A stretch of 6,898 nucleotides of DNA from Cycloclasticus sp. (GTDB lineage: Bacteria; Pseudomonadota; Gammaproteobacteria; Methylococcales; Cycloclasticaceae), in NCBI GenBank assembly GCA_018066825.1, contig JAGPVU010000027.1, positions 1-6,898 of the forward strand. Direction: 5' to 3'. Of this stretch, positions 5,389 to 6,898 are shown in pieces. Made by a program: the position numbers and the translations under genes. Positions within the stretch are counted from its first letter, which is position 1; each line of letters opens with the position of its first letter. The notes under the pieces were generated by a model, which ran no database searches, was not told where the DNA came from, and saw only the letters and a program-made list of their open reading frames with translations.

Positions 5389-6702
5389 GTGTTGAAAGTT
5401 GTAAAAATCGGCTTATTGGGTCTAGGGACTGTTGGCGGTGGAACGGTCAACGTTCTTGAACGAAACAGTCAAGAAATCTCTCGCCGTTGTGGCTATCAAA
5501 TCGTGGTATCTAAAGCATGCGCTAGAGATATGAGTCGAGCTCGTATATGTAGCACCGACAGCCTCCAACTAACCTCTAACCCTGACGACATTATTAATGA
5601 CCCAGAGATTCAAATCGTTGTTGAATTAATGGGTGGTGAGGAACCTGCTAAATCACTCATTTTGGCCGCTCTAGCTAACGGTAAGCATGTGATAACGGCA
5701 AACAAGGCATTAATTGCGACGCACGGTAACGAACTGTTTGCGGCGGCAGCAGACAATAAGGTCATACTAGCGTATGAGTCGGCGATTGCTGGAGGTATAC
5801 CGATAGTTAAAGCCTTACGTGAAGGTCTTAGCGCTAATAAAATTGAATGGTTAGCGGGTATTATTAACGGCACGGGTAACTTTATTTTGACCGAAATGCG
5901 TGATAAAGGAAGTGCTTTTGAAGATGTATTAAAGCAAGCGCAACAGCTAGGCTATGCTGAAGCTGACCCCACCTTTGACGTTGAAGGCATTGATGCGGCG
6001 CATAAATTATGTATATTGGCTTCTTTAGCGTTTGGCATGCCGCTTAACTTTGAACGTGTGTATACCGAAGGTATTTCAAAGGTTACACCCTTAGATCTTA
6101 CCTATGCGGAAGAGCTCGGTTATCGAATTAAACACTTGGGCGTCGCTAGAAAAACAGACGACGGGGTAGAGATGCGTGTTCACCCGACGTTGATCCCTAA
6201 AAAAAGGCTGCTCGCCAATGTCGATGGCGTTATGAATGCTATATTAGTAAAAGGCAATGCGGTTGGTGCCACGATGTACTATGGACCAGGCGCTGGTGCT
6301 GATGCAACAGCTTCGGCGGTCGTAGCGGATATCGTAGATATCTGCCGACAATTAGAGGTATCATCAGATCAGTATCTCGCTCCTTTAGGCTTTTTAAGTG
6401 AGCAATTGAAAGATCTGCCAAACGTGTCCATAGAGCAGGTTAAAACGGCGTTTTATCTACGTCTATCAGTGATTGATAAGCCGGGTGTTATGGCAGCAAT
6501 AACGGCTATTTTGGCCAATAATGGCATTAGCATTGAGGCTGCTTTACAAAAAGAAATAGAACAGCACGGTGCGAATACTCAGGTTATTTTACTGACCGGC
6601 AGCGTGGTGGAACAATTGCTCGTATCCGCGCTTGCAGAAATTGAATCACTTGACTCAACCACCGGCCCTGCCGTACGCATCCGTGTTGAATCATTACAAT
6701 AG
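5389..6702 (+). CDS. hom: Homoserine dehydrogenase
   Basis: Hom reduces aspartate-4-semialdehyde to homoserine with NAD(P)H, at the branch to threonine and methionine. The 437-residue product is the stand-alone, ACT-bearing form, not the enteric fusion with aspartokinase. It has the Rossmann loop GLLGLGTVGGG (8-18), VELMGG (78-83), TANKALIA (103-110), SAIAGGIPIVKALREGL (131-147), AGIINGTGNFILTEM (156-170) and GYAEADPTFDVEGIDAAHK (188-206, with catalytic Lys206). A C-terminal ACT domain is at about 354-430 (LRLSVIDKPGVMAAITAIL), the usual site for threonine feedback. The start is uncertain by one codon: GTG 5389 has only three bases after AGGGG (5381-5385). The adjacent TTG 5392 has better spacing, and its LKVVKIG aligns with the N terminus of Pseudomonas Hom as I recall it. 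I kept the outer codon. It is followed 8 bases later by thrC. Confidence 0.96.
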   Translation: MLKVVKIGLLGLGTVGGGTVNVLERNSQEISRRCGYQIVVSKACARDMSRARICSTDSLQLTSNPDDIINDPEIQIVVELMGGEEPAKSLILAALANGKHVITANKALIATHGNELFAAAADNKVILAYESAIAGGIPIVKALREGLSANKIEWLAGIINGTGNFILTEMRDKGSAFEDVLKQAQQLGYAEADPTFDVEGIDAAHKLCILASLAFGMPLNFERVYTEGISKVTPLDLTYAEELGYRIKHLGVARKTDDGVEMRVHPTLIPKKRLLANVDGVMNAILVKGNAVGATMYYGPGAGADATASAVVADIVDICRQLEVSSDQYLAPLGFLSEQLKDLPNVSIEQVKTAFYLRLSVIDKPGVMAAITAILANNGISIEAALQKEIEQHGANTQVILLTGSVVEQLLVSALAEIESLDSTTGPAVRIRVESLQ

Positions 6703-6710
6703 GAACTCTT

Positions 6711-6898
6711 ATGTCATCAGCTAATCGCTACATTGGTTTAATCGATAAGTATAAAAACGTTTTACCCGTTTCTGAAAGCACGCGTTTTATCAGCCTCGGC
6801 GAAGGGAATACCCCTTTAATCCAATTACAAAACATCCCAAGCCTGATCGGTAAGCAGGTTGATATTTATGTTAAATACGAAGGCTTAAACCCCACCGG
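6711..6898 (+). CDS. thrC: Threonine synthase, N-terminal fragment
   Basis: Threonine synthase converts O-phospho-L-homoserine to L-threonine with PLP. Only 62 full codons plus 2 bases are in the window; the gene continues past the right edge. The fragment begins MSSANRYIGLIDKYKNVLPV and contains LGEGNTPLIQL (30-40) and VKYEGLNPTG (53-62), the segment directly before the PLP-lysine motif (SFKDRG in relatives) that must lie just beyond the edge. This short N terminus matches the compact threonine synthase type found beside hom in many non-enteric proteobacteria. The Shine-Dalgarno AGGA (6701-6704) overlaps the hom TAG stop (TAGGA) with a 6-base spacer to the ATG, so hom and thrC are translated from one message. 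Confidence 0.95.
   Translation, partial: MSSANRYIGLIDKYKNVLPVSESTRFISLGEGNTPLIQLQNIPSLIGKQVDIYVKYEGLNPT

Overview
The window is a block of chromosomal housekeeping genes from a gammaproteobacterium. The gene order surE-pcm-nlpD-rpoS is a gammaproteobacterial signature. The sequence is moderately AT-rich. A YqaA/DedA-type membrane protein sits between pcm and nlpD, and alaC-hom-thrC follows rpoS. Together these suggest a marine or methylotroph-like lineage (Thiotrichales or a relative) rather than an enteric; I cannot name the genus from sequence alone.

Layout. On the minus strand, positions 1-143 hold the N-terminal end of a probable Smr-domain protein, divergent from the next operon. On the plus strand, positions 204-3883 form one tight operon: surE (nucleotide phosphatase), pcm (protein-isoaspartate methyltransferase), a YqaA-like membrane protein, nlpD (LysM/LytM lipoprotein that activates a cell-wall amidase) and rpoS (stationary-phase sigma factor). 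The genes overlap by 4 bases or lie within 20 bases of each other. Two stop codons in the window are built into the next gene's ribosome binding site. All five products relate to stationary phase, damage repair or the envelope. After a 100-base gap with a promoter carrying a perfect TTGACA -35 box comes alaC (alanine aminotransferase). A 220-base spacer follows, then hom (homoserine dehydrogenase) and the first 62 codons of thrC (threonine synthase), which give the homoserine-to-threonine branch of the aspartate pathway.

The protein-coding content is ordinary. The unusual part is the alaC-hom spacer (5169-5388). It contains a 55-bp-period tandem duplication with a 30-bp perfectly identical core, built from alternating TCAAC/GTTGA inverted arms. 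The second copy runs up to a perfect TATAAT -10 box for hom. A perfect 7-bp hairpin precedes the repeats. Two related CCCCTT...TAAACAG...GGGGAA elements bound the interval, and the one nearest hom can pair with and mask the hom ribosome binding site. This looks like an operator array or a small intergenic repeat family taken into the hom promoter. I saw no mobile element, CRISPR array, tRNA or rRNA, and no convincing new multi-gene system.
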